A stretch of DNA of 34,208 nucleotides from Myxococcota bacterium. GTDB lineage: Bacteria; Myxococcota_A; Bradymonadia; UBA7976; UBA1532. The notes under the pieces are model-generated. The model ran no database searches. It was not told the DNA's origin and saw only the letters and a list, made by a program, of their open reading frames with translations. The DNA lies in the NCBI GenBank assembly GCA_023150895.1, contig JAKLJY010000091.1, forward strand, positions 1 through 34,208. The letters run 5' to 3'. A program made the position numbers and the translations under genes. Shown piece after piece: positions 10,301 to 17,904 of this stretch (position 1 is its first letter; every line of letters starts with the position of its first letter).

Positions 10301-11227
10301 CGTCACCGGGACCACGAACCCCTGCGTCAGCCAGTCCGCGACGGCAGGCACCTGAAACACGAGCACGTCGTTGACCCAGATCTTGACCGGATCCGACGTC
10401 CCGAAGTGCAGCTCGTACGGGCCCGCAGCCGGGACCGTCACCGCGGCGGCGAGGTAGGCCACCTGCCAACGTACCGGATCGAGCAGCCCGGCCACGTCCA
10501 GGGGCCCGCGGGGGTCGGTGACGGGCGACGTGCGCCAGCCGATCTCGACGAGTTTTCCGGGATAGCGCGCCCCCAGATCGATGACCCGCTCGGGCGGCTG
10601 CTCGGTGTCGAATCCCTTACCCTGGTCGTTGTCCCAGGTGCCGACGACCGCCCAATCGAGCGGCGTGCCCAGGGTGGCCAGCGCGGCGTCCCGCGCCTCG
10701 AAGCGCCCCTGGAAGTGCTCCAGGTTCGCGAGCATCTGCGCGGCGAGGGCGCGGGTCTCCGCCGATGGATGGCCGCCGACGAGCGCCTCGAGCACGGGAC
10801 GCAGCCGGGCCTTCTCGTCGGCCGTCCACTCGAGCTCACCCAGGGTGTGCAGATGGAGCAGCGACTGGTCATTCGACGGATCGAGGAGCGCCCGCCGGAG
10901 CGCGTCGAACTGGTCGAAGCGACGGAGCTCGAACACCGCCAGATCGGCCTCGATCTCGGCGGTGAGCGCCGCCTCCGGGGCGATCGCCCGGGCAGCCTCG
11001 ACCGCTGCCCGCAGCTCGGCCGGCCCGACCGCCGTGTAGTATGCCTCCACGGCCGCCCGAAGCGCCGCCCGACCGCTCGCGTCCGCTGGCGAGGCCGCCG
11101 GACGGAGCGTCAGGGGCGGCGCGGCACATCCGAAGACCGCGAAGGCGAGCACCAGCGCCGCGATTGCCCAGCCCATGAAGCCCGCCAGGCGAACTGCGCC
11201 TGTGCCCGATCGTCCACGCTGAATCAC
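7355..11227 (-). CDS. Large lipoprotein: beta-sandwich, TPR, DUF3857 and transglutaminase core
   Basis: A 1290-residue lipoprotein. The GTG at 11227 (GAGG four bases upstream) gives an Arg-containing n-region, the hydrophobic run WAIAALVLAFAVFGC and lipobox Cys34; the ATG at 11176 would drop the positive charges. A beta-sandwich resembling PA14 or other carbohydrate-binding modules lies around 255-335 (AGPYELHFGTSDPVKIWVND). TPR repeats occupy about 360-670. DUF3857 is at about 715-835 (YVVDAAGKRTEASTIRGRSV). The transglutaminase-like core has a complete triad: Cys964 in RYGDCKDKA, His1006 in FNHAIVY and Asp1024 in FFDPT. Such proteins sit on the periplasmic side of the outer membrane. The enzyme may cross-link or hydrolyse amide bonds in peptides, but no substrate is known. 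It converges on the S8 protease gene and diverges from the SDR gene. Confidence 0.9.
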   Translation of the reverse strand: MIQRGRSGTGAVRLAGFMGWAIAALVLAFAVFGCAAPPLTLRPAASPADASGRAALRAAVEAYYTAVGPAELRAAVEAARAIAPEAALTAEIEADLAVFELRRFDQFDALRRALLDPSNDQSLLHLHTLGELEWTADEKARLRPVLEALVGGHPSAETRALAAQMLANLEHFQGRFEARDAALATLGTPLDWAVVGTWDNDQGKGFDTEQPPERVIDLGARYPGKLVEIGWRTSPVTDPRGPLDVAGLLDPVRWQVAYLAAAVTVPAAGPYELHFGTSDPVKIWVNDVLVFQVPAVADWLTQGFVVPVTLPAGVNRILVKQAHEAGSWLFDGRLTGPGGVVVSGLRAVPADTHYADGPPPVTAPIEPEAIVARRLAGLPEGSARLAHHAAEWAERLGLRVLAVARAEAFAAAHPRSLTARYQLAGALWDNQERGTTSDLLTALAQEAGPALPFLRLKMARFLRQQNLTEQARAEILAVQAAHPDRPAAALQLADLYGDEGWTEDRCTLLSALDARFPDWPSVQIELGDCWEQLKFFPQAEQLYREVLARAPNDVTMLQRLQWQALGNEDFDTALSLAHRLTQHWPHLRSSWERLAEAQRRAGDVVGAEATLKRLVELVPTAAVGHARLAELYYQNGRRDEALAAWQRALERDPENEKLAHRLDFLAPESRGAWAADVPDEAAIAEAVASRPDVKVAPAADVLYLLDDEVTALRADGSTVNYITTVAHAVNDAGRDRLTHQTLRSDGRARILHAYVVDAAGKRTEASTIRGRSVRFRQLGVGSTVVLQYRLDSPPDGYLAGHMARQWWFAGTAAQARVSRWVLYVPQGTPLIEERRGTSERSERAVGDLVRVEWSARDVAPVMPEPSMPTLHEAAANLVVSTVPDWGMFVQWEAALLKDAFRVGPEVEALAKRLFEGATSPADKVDRIQEWLMDEIRYQQDYEGFIAGVKPHAAPVVVARRYGDCKDKAVLFITLAHLGGIKAHFALVRTRDAGPVLRKVPMQQFNHAIVYVPAQPGLPEGRFFDPTVELLDLDVLRHDDQGTTSLVLDPAPFLAGRAAPDTRPAFEWREIPYQAAALDTSTVASRLALAEDGSAAGQVTMTARGRVASSLRRAARNAEQLTQMLQQQIGGTLAGGRISDVETGDLTHVRQPATLNFKVAAPSAGRREGDELRVKIPVGWSASAYFTLGERRFPLLLGAPRTLVWTVDLEAPAQARVKRLPQTTRIESPCLTFERQVSGEGRQVTVRQTVAMTCERVSPADYAQQRRAAEDIQRFLDEDVVFAMGKERPLR

Positions 11228-11478
11228 GAGACCTCGATTCTTCCCGTCGTCGCTCGTCGTCGATGCATGTCGTGACGGTCCGCCCGCAGGTTGGAGGGGC
11301 GGCCGCCGCCCGGATGGAACGTCGGCGGCAATGACAGGGATTCCCGCACACGTCAAGCGACGATATGCTGAGGGTTCGACCACCGATGCCGGCCCCCGGA
11401 GAGCACCCTCGCGCCCCGCCCGGTTTCGACAGACCACCGACCGCGGACCCCGGCCCGACGGGCGCGGGGAAAAGCACG
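11228..11478. other. Divergent intergenic region
   Basis: 251 bases between the transglutaminase lipoprotein (minus) and the SDR gene (plus). No gene, RNA or strong inverted repeat was seen. A lone TATGCT (11364-11369) could be a -10 for the SDR gene, but no convincing -35 lies 16 to 18 bases before it. The base composition is as GC-rich as the genes. Confidence 0.5.
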
Positions 11479-12378
11479 ATGTCAGAAACGAGATTCGTCC
11501 TCCTCTCCGGCTGCAGCAGTGGATTCGGTTTCCGGGCCGCCCGTGAGCTCGCCCGTCGCGGCCACAAGGTGTTCGCCGGTTTCCGCGACCCCGCCGACCG
11601 CAACGCCGACCGCGCGCAGGCCCTGACGAACTTCGCCCGCCAGGGTGGCTACGCCCTCGAGACCGTGCGCCTCGACGTCGACGACGAGAGTTCGGTCCGG
11701 GCCGCGGTCGACCAGGTCCTCCAGCGCAGCGAGGGCCGCCTCGACGTGCTCGTCAACACCGCGGCCTACAGCGTGATGGGCCCCCTCGAGGCCTGTCAGC
11801 CGGAGCAGTTGCTCGCCGAGCTCGACACGAACGTGGTCGGCGCGTTGCGCCTCTTCCGCGCGGTCCTGCCGGTCATGCGGCGCGCAGGGCGCGGACGCAT
11901 TCTGCAGGTCACCTCGGGTCTCGGCCGCGCGGCCGTGCCCTTCATGGGGCCCTACGGCATCAGCGCGTGGGCACAGGAGTGCTTCGCCGAGGTGCTGTCC
12001 TATGAGGCCGGCGCCTTCGGCGTCGAGGTCGGCATCCTCGAACCCGGGGCGTACCACACCGACCTCGGCGGGCCGGCCGTCAAGCCCGTCGGCGACGCCG
12101 ACCGCCTCGCCATCTACGAACCCCAGCTCATTGCGTTCGCCGAGACGCTCCAGGCGACCGACCAACCGAAGGGTGATCCCGAAGAGGTCGCGCGCGCGGT
12201 CGCCGACGCCGTCGAAGCCGAGAGCGTGCCCCTCCGCACGGTCATCGGCGAGTCGGCCCGCGAGCTCGTCCGGCTCCGCACCGAGAGCACGACGGGCGAG
12301 TTCAAAGCGGCCATCATCGACAAGACGGGCCTCGCCCCGTTTCAGCCGGGGCGGCCGTCGGGCCGCGGCCGGGGCTGA
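11479..12378 (+). CDS. SDR-family oxidoreductase lacking the catalytic Lys
   Basis: A 299-residue short-chain dehydrogenase/reductase with a Rossmann fold. The ATG at 11479 is the start (GGGGA Shine-Dalgarno eight bases upstream, and the first beta strand follows at once). The cofactor loop is GCSSGFG (11-17), Asp66 is in the LDVDD motif, and Asn118 of the tetrad is present. The active-site Ser146 (VTSGLGR) and Tyr159 (PYGISAWA) have the standard 13-residue spacing. The Lys expected four residues after the Tyr is Ala163, and the usual NNAG is NTAA (93-96). These two changes suggest altered or lost redox chemistry. FGVEVGILEPGAYHTDL after the active site matches classical SDRs. It is followed after five bases by the esterase gene. 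Confidence 0.9.
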   Translation: MSETRFVLLSGCSSGFGFRAARELARRGHKVFAGFRDPADRNADRAQALTNFARQGGYALETVRLDVDDESSVRAAVDQVLQRSEGRLDVLVNTAAYSVMGPLEACQPEQLLAELDTNVVGALRLFRAVLPVMRRAGRGRILQVTSGLGRAAVPFMGPYGISAWAQECFAEVLSYEAGAFGVEVGILEPGAYHTDLGGPAVKPVGDADRLAIYEPQLIAFAETLQATDQPKGDPEEVARAVADAVEAESVPLRTVIGESARELVRLRTESTTGEFKAAIIDKTGLAPFQPGRPSGRGRG

Positions 12379-12383
12379 GTGCC

Positions 12384-13382
12384 ATGCCGGTCACGGTACA
12401 CACGTTCGAGAGCACGCTGCTGCGCGGGAATCCGCTCGGCGACTCGCCGACGCGGCGGATTCCGGTCTACGTCCCGGAGGCGGCGTTCGCCCGCACGGGT
12501 GCCCGGTTTCCGGTGCTCTTCGCCCTCGCCGGGTTCACGGGCACGGGCCTGAGCTTTCTGAACTACGACTTCTATCAGCCGAACCTGCCGGACACCCTCG
12601 ACGCGCTCATTGCCACGGGTGAAATGCCGCCATGCGTCGTGGTCATGGTGGACGGCATGACGGCGCTCGGCGGCAATCAGTATGTCGACTCGCCAGCCGT
12701 GGGCCCCTGGGCCCGACACATCACCGACGAGCTCGTGCCGTGGGCCGAGGCGACCCTGCCGGTGCTGCGCGGGCGCGAACATCGAGGCGTGTTCGGCAAG
12801 TCGTCCGGCGGCTACGGCGCGCTGATGATGGCGATTGAACACGCGGACACGTTCGCCGCGGCGGCGTCGCATTCCGGCGATTGTTACTTCGAATACTGCT
12901 ACGGCGCGGACTTCCCGGGCGCCATCGACGCGTTGCGGAAGGCCGGCGGTCTCGAAGGCTGGCTTTCGACTTGGCGAAGTCACCCGAAGCTCCCGGGGTC
13001 CGCGTTTCCGGCCGTCAACGTCGTGGCCATGAGCGCCTTCTACAGCCCGAGCGCCGACCGCCCCGGGGCCTTCGACCTGCCGTTCGACCTCGAGACGGGG
13101 GAGATCCGGCCCGAGGTCTTCGCGCGCTGGAAGCTGCGCGACCCCGTAGCACTCGTCTCCGGGCGCGCCGACGTTCTCCGCAGCCTGAAACTCCTGTTCT
13201 TCGACTGCGGGCAACGGGACGAGTACCACCTCCACCATGGCAACCGAATCCTCCACGCCCGCCTGACGACGGCCGGCGTGCCGCACGTCTACGAAACGTT
13301 CGACGACGGGCATCGCGGCATCGGGTACCGGGTGAAGCACTCCCTGCCCCGCCTGGCCACCGCCCTCACGCACGGGGCCTGA
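12384..13382 (+). CDS. Putative esterase (EsD/enterochelin-esterase-like alpha/beta hydrolase)
   Basis: A 332-residue alpha/beta hydrolase of the putative-esterase (EsD) type. The nucleophile elbow is GKSSGGYGAL with Ser140. The acid is probably Asp279 or Asp274 (FFDCGQRDEYHLHHG) and the catalytic His is His310 (FDDGHRGIGY). An early VYVPEAAF and FPVLFALAGFTG form the strand and oxyanion region usual for S-formylglutathione hydrolase and enterochelin esterase relatives. No signal peptide is visible, so it is likely cytoplasmic. It starts five bases after the SDR stop and ends one base before the next GTG, so it is almost certainly in the same operon. The substrate is unknown. A carboxylester or thioester is likely, but acyltransferase activity cannot be excluded. 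Confidence 0.88.
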   Translation: MPVTVHTFESTLLRGNPLGDSPTRRIPVYVPEAAFARTGARFPVLFALAGFTGTGLSFLNYDFYQPNLPDTLDALIATGEMPPCVVVMVDGMTALGGNQYVDSPAVGPWARHITDELVPWAEATLPVLRGREHRGVFGKSSGGYGALMMAIEHADTFAAAASHSGDCYFEYCYGADFPGAIDALRKAGGLEGWLSTWRSHPKLPGSAFPAVNVVAMSAFYSPSADRPGAFDLPFDLETGEIRPEVFARWKLRDPVALVSGRADVLRSLKLLFFDCGQRDEYHLHHGNRILHARLTTAGVPHVYETFDDGHRGIGYRVKHSLPRLATALTHGA

Positions 13383-13383
13383 G

Positions 13384-14112
13384 GTGCCCTTCGTCCCCTT
13401 CGCCGCGCCGCCGCCCGCGACCGTCGCGCCCGGCGTCGTGGTCGAAGTCGCGCAACGGCGGGTCGCCCCCCTCCCCGGCTTCGGCGGGCGCTGGCGTCTG
13501 CGGCTCGGCGATGTCTCCCGCGGGCATGTGCGGGTCGTGGTCGAACCCGCCCCGGGGCACGCCGGTCCAGCCGCGCTCGACGTCGTCGTCGCGGACGGCG
13601 GCCGGTACGCCTTCGTCGCCGAAGGGCAGCCCTACCTGCTCGAGGTCGAAGCGCTGATCAACTACCTGGTCGGCAGCGACTTCGCGCGGTTGCGGGTCAT
13701 TCCCCTCGGGGGTGGGCTCGGTCCGGGCGGCGATGCCCCGGCCGGCCCCCCGCCACCCGACGCCCCGGCTGCCGCGCCCGCGATCGACATTGACGCCCTG
13801 CTGACCGACCTCGCGTCGGCACCGGTGGTCTTCCTCCGCAACGGCGTGGCCCATGCCCCGGCCGAGGCCGTGGCACACCTCAGGTCGAAGTGGTCGGCCG
13901 CGGGCGGCCCCGAAGCGACGCGGGAACCCGAGGCCTTCATCGAGCGATTCGCGACGCGCTCGTCGACGACCGACGCCCCATACGAGGTCCGTCACCCCGA
14001 CGGCCGCACGGAGCCGGCGGCGGTCTACCTGCGCGCGCGCCTCTCGACGCTGCGTGCTCAGGCCTCCTCGCGGCGGACGCCCTCGAGTTCGAGCGGGAAA
14101 TCGGGCCCGTAG
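13384..14112 (+). CDS. DUF5329-like protein with extra N-terminal domain
   Basis: A 242-residue protein of unknown function. The GTG start at 13384 follows the esterase stop by one base. The C-terminal part (about 136-225) matches what is remembered of DUF5329: IDALLTDLASAPVVFLRNGV, then HLRSKW, FIERFATRSS, and YEVRHPDGR ahead of LRARL. DUF5329 proteins are normally short and exported, but here there is no signal peptide. In front is a beta-rich segment (GRWRLRLGDV, GHVRVVVEP, ALDVVVADG) and a Pro/Ala/Gly linker. The Ser/Arg-rich tail overlaps the end of the convergent oxidoreductase gene by 55 bases, an unusually long overlap. The operon position suggests work with the SDR and esterase, but the role is not known. 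Confidence 0.75.
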   Translation: MPFVPFAAPPPATVAPGVVVEVAQRRVAPLPGFGGRWRLRLGDVSRGHVRVVVEPAPGHAGPAALDVVVADGGRYAFVAEGQPYLLEVEALINYLVGSDFARLRVIPLGGGLGPGGDAPAGPPPPDAPAAAPAIDIDALLTDLASAPVVFLRNGVAHAPAEAVAHLRSKWSAAGGPEATREPEAFIERFATRSSTTDAPYEVRHPDGRTEPAAVYLRARLSTLRAQASSRRTPSSSSGKSGP

Positions 14113-15110
14113 ACCTGCGCCGGCGTCTGAAAGCCCCGGTTCCACTCGCCGCGCAGCACACGATCGGCGATCGCGACGGCCGTCTGCGCCGTAAGATCGT
14201 ACCCGTCGGGCAGCCGCAGCCGAGCGACGGCGGTGCGGCCATCGGCGTCGGCGACCTCTCCGTAGACGTAGAAAATCGTCCGGGCCCGTTCGGCGGCGTC
14301 GGGTCCGGCGGCGGCCGCGTCGATGCGGGCCTTCATCCACCGCTGGACGGGCTTCGACGACACGAGACCCGAGAACCACGGCAGGACGCGCGCGCCGATT
14401 CGAGCGGCGGTCGGCACGCACGCGAAGACTTCGATGTCCGGGATGCCGGTGGTGTACCAGGCCGTGGCAACGTCACCCCACGGCATGCGGATACCCGTGC
14501 GGAGACCGGCGTCGAACCCGAGGTCGAACGTGCGGCTGCGATCCGCCACCGGCACCCGCTCGAGACGCCCGCCCCGCCGGACGACGCCCTGCTCGCCGAG
14601 GTTCTCGCGCATCGTCGTCGCCGTGCCGTGGCTGAGGCGTCCGTTCGTGTGGAGCGCGAGCGTGAGGCGCACGGCCCCGGGCAAGCGCGCAGCGAGGTGG
14701 CGCGCGAGGCAGTCCGTCGGGACGACGTCGAGGCCGACCCCGGGCATGAGCATGACGCCCCGCTCGCGCGCCTCGTCCGTCCGGGCGGCGACCGCCTCGA
14801 AGACCTGCCACTCGCCGGTGATGTCGAGGTAGTGCACCCCGGTCCGCAAGCAGGCGGACACCATCGCGTGCGACGTCCGGGAGAACGGCCCGGCACAGTG
14901 AAGGACCACCGAAACCCCGGTGAGGCCGGCGTCGAGGGCCGCGGGCGAGTCGAGGTCGAATACGCGCGAAGGCACGCCGAGCGCCTCGCCGAGCGTCCCG
15001 GTGCGCTGCGCGTCGCGACCGGCGACGATGAGCGGCAGGCCGAGGCGGGCCGCGCGCTGGGCAATGAGCGCGCCGCTGAATCCATAGGCGCCGTAAACGA
15101 GCAGGGACAT
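14058..15110 (-). CDS. Saccharopine dehydrogenase-like (trans-acting enoyl reductase-like) oxidoreductase
   Basis: A 350-residue NAD(P)-dependent oxidoreductase-like protein. The ATG at 15110 is used because the Rossmann motif begins right after it (YGAYGFSGALIA, 5-16). The following segments VVLHCAGPFSRTS, GVHYLDITGEW and GVGLDVVPTDCLA are hallmarks of the saccharopine dehydrogenase N-terminal family, which includes mycobacterial trans-acting enoyl reductases. A true lysine-pathway enzyme is unlikely, because these short single-domain forms act on other substrates such as lipids or polyketides. The start lies five bases after the stop of the upstream unknown gene, whose end supplies GTGAG as a weak ribosome site. 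The C-terminal end overlaps the convergent DUF5329 gene. The substrate cannot be assigned. Confidence 0.88.
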   Translation of the reverse strand: MSLLVYGAYGFSGALIAQRAARLGLPLIVAGRDAQRTGTLGEALGVPSRVFDLDSPAALDAGLTGVSVVLHCAGPFSRTSHAMVSACLRTGVHYLDITGEWQVFEAVAARTDEARERGVMLMPGVGLDVVPTDCLARHLAARLPGAVRLTLALHTNGRLSHGTATTMRENLGEQGVVRRGGRLERVPVADRSRTFDLGFDAGLRTGIRMPWGDVATAWYTTGIPDIEVFACVPTAARIGARVLPWFSGLVSSKPVQRWMKARIDAAAAGPDAAERARTIFYVYGEVADADGRTAVARLRLPDGYDLTAQTAVAIADRVLRGEWNRGFQTPAQVYGPDFPLELEGVRREEA

Positions 15111-15115
15111 GGGTC

Positions 15116-15652
15116 TCACTTCATGCGGGCGGCCAGCGCGGCGGCCCGAGACTGCACCCGCGGATCGAAAGAGGTGACGGCCACGCCCTCGAGGCGCGTG
15201 ACCCACGTCTTGCGAGCGGTCTTGGGAAACGGGAGCCCTTCGTCGAGCGCGCGCTCGACCCGGGCGAGCGCTTCCTGCAGCACGGCGTCCGACGGATGCT
15301 CCAGAAAACGCAGGACGAGTTCGAGGTCCTCGGGCACCGATCCAAGGGCCGTCCGGAGGGCATCGAGGGCCGCGACGAGGGCGGGTCCGCTCACCCCCGT
15401 GCGAACCGCCCGTGTCAGGCGGACCCGCTCGCGGGCGGCCGGATCGGCCGGGGCCTCCGGCGCCGGGAGCTTGTCCTTCAGATGCGCCGGGATCTCGCCG
15501 CGGTCGAACAGCGCGTCGAGCTGACGCTTGTACTGCGCCGTCGCCGTCGCGACTCGAGGCGAAGCCCGGCCCTCGCGGGGCGCACGGACCGATTCGTTGC
15601 GGTCCTTCGCGCGGTCCCGCTCACGCCAGCTCGGTTTCTCACCATCGGCCAC
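15116..15652 (-). CDS. Conserved-looking hypothetical protein
   Basis: A 178-residue soluble protein not recognised. The start is a GTG at 15652 with a strong GGGGGA five to six bases upstream. The first 40 residues are highly charged (WRERDRAKDRNESVRAPREG) and likely disordered. A helical stretch follows (QYKRQLDALFDRGEIPAHL, then AALDALRTALGSVPEDLELV and VLQEALARVERALDEG). No Cys, signal peptide, membrane segment or known motif was seen. The helical repeats could form a small scaffold or a HEAT-like fold, but this is a guess. It is five bases upstream of the oxidoreductase gene on the same strand, so the two are likely transcribed together. It diverges from the moxR gene across a 149-base gap. 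Confidence 0.7.
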   Translation of the reverse strand: MADGEKPSWRERDRAKDRNESVRAPREGRASPRVATATAQYKRQLDALFDRGEIPAHLKDKLPAPEAPADPAARERVRLTRAVRTGVSGPALVAALDALRTALGSVPEDLELVLRFLEHPSDAVLQEALARVERALDEGLPFPKTARKTWVTRLEGVAVTSFDPRVQSRAAALAARMK

Positions 15653-15801
15653 GACGTCCCCCGTTTCGACCGCACTGTAGACCCCCCCTGCGGCCGTTGC
15701 AACGCGCGCCGGCCGGCTGGCATCCTCCCCCCGGCGACGCGCGCGGCGTCCCAGACCGGCGCCGCCCCTTGCACCTCAGAGCCGACCCAGGAGACTCCAC
15801 C

Positions 15802-16629
15802 GTGATCGCGAACTTCACCGGGACCGAGCGCTACATCGCGTCGCAGGACCTCGCCGAGGCCGTGAACGTTGCCCTCGTCCTCGAACGCCCCCTGCTCATC
15901 AAGGGCGAGCCCGGCACCGGCAAGACGCTGCTCGCCCGCGCCGTCGCCGAACAGCTCCAGCGCCCGCTGCTGACCTGGCATGTCAAGAGCACCAGCCGCG
16001 CGATCGACGGCCTGTACGTCTACGACGCGGTTCAGCGACTCCAGGACAGCCGATTCGGCGACCGCGACATCCACGACATCCGGCAATACATCCGCTTCGG
16101 TGCCCTCGGGCGGGCCTTCCTGGCCGACGCGCCGTGCGTCACGCTCATCGACGAGATCGACAAGGCCGATCTCGAGTTCCCCAACGACCTGCTGCACGAG
16201 CTCGACGCCATGAGCTTCACGGTGATCGAGACGGGCGACGTCCATACCGCCAAGGTCCGCCCGCTCGTCATCATCACGAGCAACAACGAGAAGGAGCTGC
16301 CGGACGCGTTCCTGCGCCGGTGCATCTTCCACTTCATCGCATTCCCCGACCCGACCCTGATGGCGCGCATCGTGCGAGTCCACCATCCGTTGGTCCGGCA
16401 GTCGCTGCTCGACGAGGCCCTCGCCCGGTTCTACTGGCTGCGGACGCTGCCCGAGCTGCGCAAGAAGCCCTCGACGAGCGAGCTCATCGACTGGCTCGGG
16501 GCGCTCTTGCGAGGCGGGCTGGACGAAGAGACGCTCGCCGCCCGCATCCCGTACCTCGGCACCCTGCTGAAGAAGGAGCAGGACGTCGAGGCCGTCACGC
16601 GCCGCGGGCGCGGTTGGGCCCGGCATTGA
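15802..16629 (+). CDS. MoxR-family AAA ATPase
   Basis: A 275-residue AAA+ ATPase of the MoxR/CbbQ group, chaperone-like machines that act with VWA partners. The GTG at 15802 has GGAG a few bases upstream. Walker A is GEPGTGKT (35-42), Walker B is VTLIDEID (113-120), sensor 1 lies in ITSNNEK, and the arginine-finger region is DAFLRRCIFHFI. The C-terminal helical lid follows (LRKKPSTSELIDWLGALLRGG). Length and motif order are normal for the family. The stop TGA overlaps the TTG start of the next gene, a VWA protein, which is the usual MoxR-CoxE pairing. The complex probably remodels a metal enzyme or an envelope assembly. There is no obvious target enzyme in the window. Confidence 0.93.
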   Translation: MIANFTGTERYIASQDLAEAVNVALVLERPLLIKGEPGTGKTLLARAVAEQLQRPLLTWHVKSTSRAIDGLYVYDAVQRLQDSRFGDRDIHDIRQYIRFGALGRAFLADAPCVTLIDEIDKADLEFPNDLLHELDAMSFTVIETGDVHTAKVRPLVIITSNNEKELPDAFLRRCIFHFIAFPDPTLMARIVRVHHPLVRQSLLDEALARFYWLRTLPELRKKPSTSELIDWLGALLRGGLDEETLAARIPYLGTLLKKEQDVEAVTRRGRGWARH

Positions 16630-17864
16630 CCCCGGACGCGCCGCCCGACGGCGACCTCGGCGAGTTGGGGGAATCTCTGTTCCTGGAGTTCTTCTACTTG
16701 CTGCGCCGCAACGGCCTGCCGGTGACGACGCGGGAGTGGCTGACCTGCGTCGAGGCCCTCGACCGGGGGTTGGTGGCGGCGGATCTCAAACGCTTCTACG
16801 CGATCGCGCGGGCCACGCTCGTCAAGAACGAGCGGTACTACGACCTCTTCGATCAGTGCTTCACGCACTTCTTCCTCGGCGCGGAAGCCCCCCGGGCGCT
16901 CGTCAAGGCGGTCGACGAGTGGCTCGCGGATCCCCTCCCCATGCCGTCACTGTCGCCCGAGGAGCTGGCGGCCATGGAGCGCCTGGACCTCGACGAGCTG
17001 AAACGGCGCTTCGAGGAGACCCTGCGCGAACAGGACGAGCGCCACGACGGCGGCAGCAAATGGGTCGGCACCGGGGGCCGCAGCCCCTTCGGGCACGGGG
17101 GCGTCCACCCGTCGGGCATGCGCGTCGGCGGCGAGGGTCGCAGCCGCAGCGCGGTGCAGGTGGCCGCCGAGCGGCGTTTTCGCGACTATCGCAGCGATCT
17201 CGTGCTCGACACCCGGCAGATCGGCGTCGCCCTGCGCAAGCTGCGACAACTCGGCCGCAATGAGCTGCGCACCGAGCTCGACCTGGATCTCACGATTGAG
17301 GCGACGGCCAAGAACTGCGGTGATCTCGATCTTGTGATGCGTCCGCCCCGGGACAACGAGCTCAAGCTCTTGCTCCTGATGGACGTCGGCGGGTCCATGG
17401 ATCCGTTTGCGATGCTCGTGTCCCGTTTGTTCAGCGCGGCGCACGCGGCGAGCCACTTTCGCGAGTTCCACGCGCTCTACTTCCATAATTGCGTCTATGA
17501 GAATCTCTATAAGTCTGCGCGGCTCAACGACGGCATGGGCACGCTGGAACTGCTCCGGTGGCTGAGCCCGGAGACACGCCTGGTCGTCGTCGGCGACGCG
17601 CACATGGCCCCGTACGAACTGACGGCCCGCAACGGCGCGATCGACTACTTCCAGAACAACGACGAGCCGGGTTTCGTCTGGCTCGACCGCCTGAAGCGCC
17701 ACTTCACGCATTCGGTCTGGCTCAACCCGCTTTCCCAGCGCATGTGGGGCCACCCGACGATCACGCTGGTCGGGCAGATCTTCCCGATGTTCGAGCTGAC
17801 GCTCGACGGGCTCGAGGCGGCCGTGCGTGCCCTCTCCGCCCCGAATCCGCGCGCCCGGGGCTGA
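16626..17864 (+). CDS. CoxE-like VWA-domain protein, MoxR partner
   Basis: A 412-residue protein with a C-terminal von Willebrand factor A fold of the CoxE type. The TTG at 16626 is chosen because it overlaps the moxR stop and starts right before the conserved FLEFFYLLRRNGLPVTTREW. A charged, Gly/Ser-rich middle (SKWVGTGGRSPFGHGG, 144-159) precedes the VWA domain. The metal-site motif is DVGGSMDP (253-260), so the first Ser of DxSxS is Gly. This variant is what is remembered for the family. LFSAAHAASHFREF and the later YFHNCVYENLY support the call. The likely role is a substrate-recognition or metal-binding partner of the MoxR ATPase, in the cytoplasm. Confidence 0.88.
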   Translation: MTPDAPPDGDLGELGESLFLEFFYLLRRNGLPVTTREWLTCVEALDRGLVAADLKRFYAIARATLVKNERYYDLFDQCFTHFFLGAEAPRALVKAVDEWLADPLPMPSLSPEELAAMERLDLDELKRRFEETLREQDERHDGGSKWVGTGGRSPFGHGGVHPSGMRVGGEGRSRSAVQVAAERRFRDYRSDLVLDTRQIGVALRKLRQLGRNELRTELDLDLTIEATAKNCGDLDLVMRPPRDNELKLLLLMDVGGSMDPFAMLVSRLFSAAHAASHFREFHALYFHNCVYENLYKSARLNDGMGTLELLRWLSPETRLVVVGDAHMAPYELTARNGAIDYFQNNDEPGFVWLDRLKRHFTHSVWLNPLSQRMWGHPTITLVGQIFPMFELTLDGLEAAVRALSAPNPRARG

Positions 17865-17904
17865 CTTCGCCGCCGCGGACCTCCGTCGGGGCATCAGACC
17901 CCGG
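17855..17904. repeat. Imperfect inverted repeat between convergent stops
   Basis: CCGGGGCTGA (17855-17864) pairs with TCAGACCCCGG (17894-17904) with one bulged base, and each arm carries a stop codon. A shorter hairpin (CGGGG-7-CCCCG, 17887-17903) is nested at the right. It may block read-through between the VWA gene and the convergent class V aminotransferase gene, but it has no T tract. Confidence 0.35.

Noticed and set aside
9470-11275. 601-residue plus-strand reading frame opposite the transglutaminase gene
   Set aside because: Antisense shadow with no recognisable fold; the minus strand carries TPR and transglutaminase motifs.
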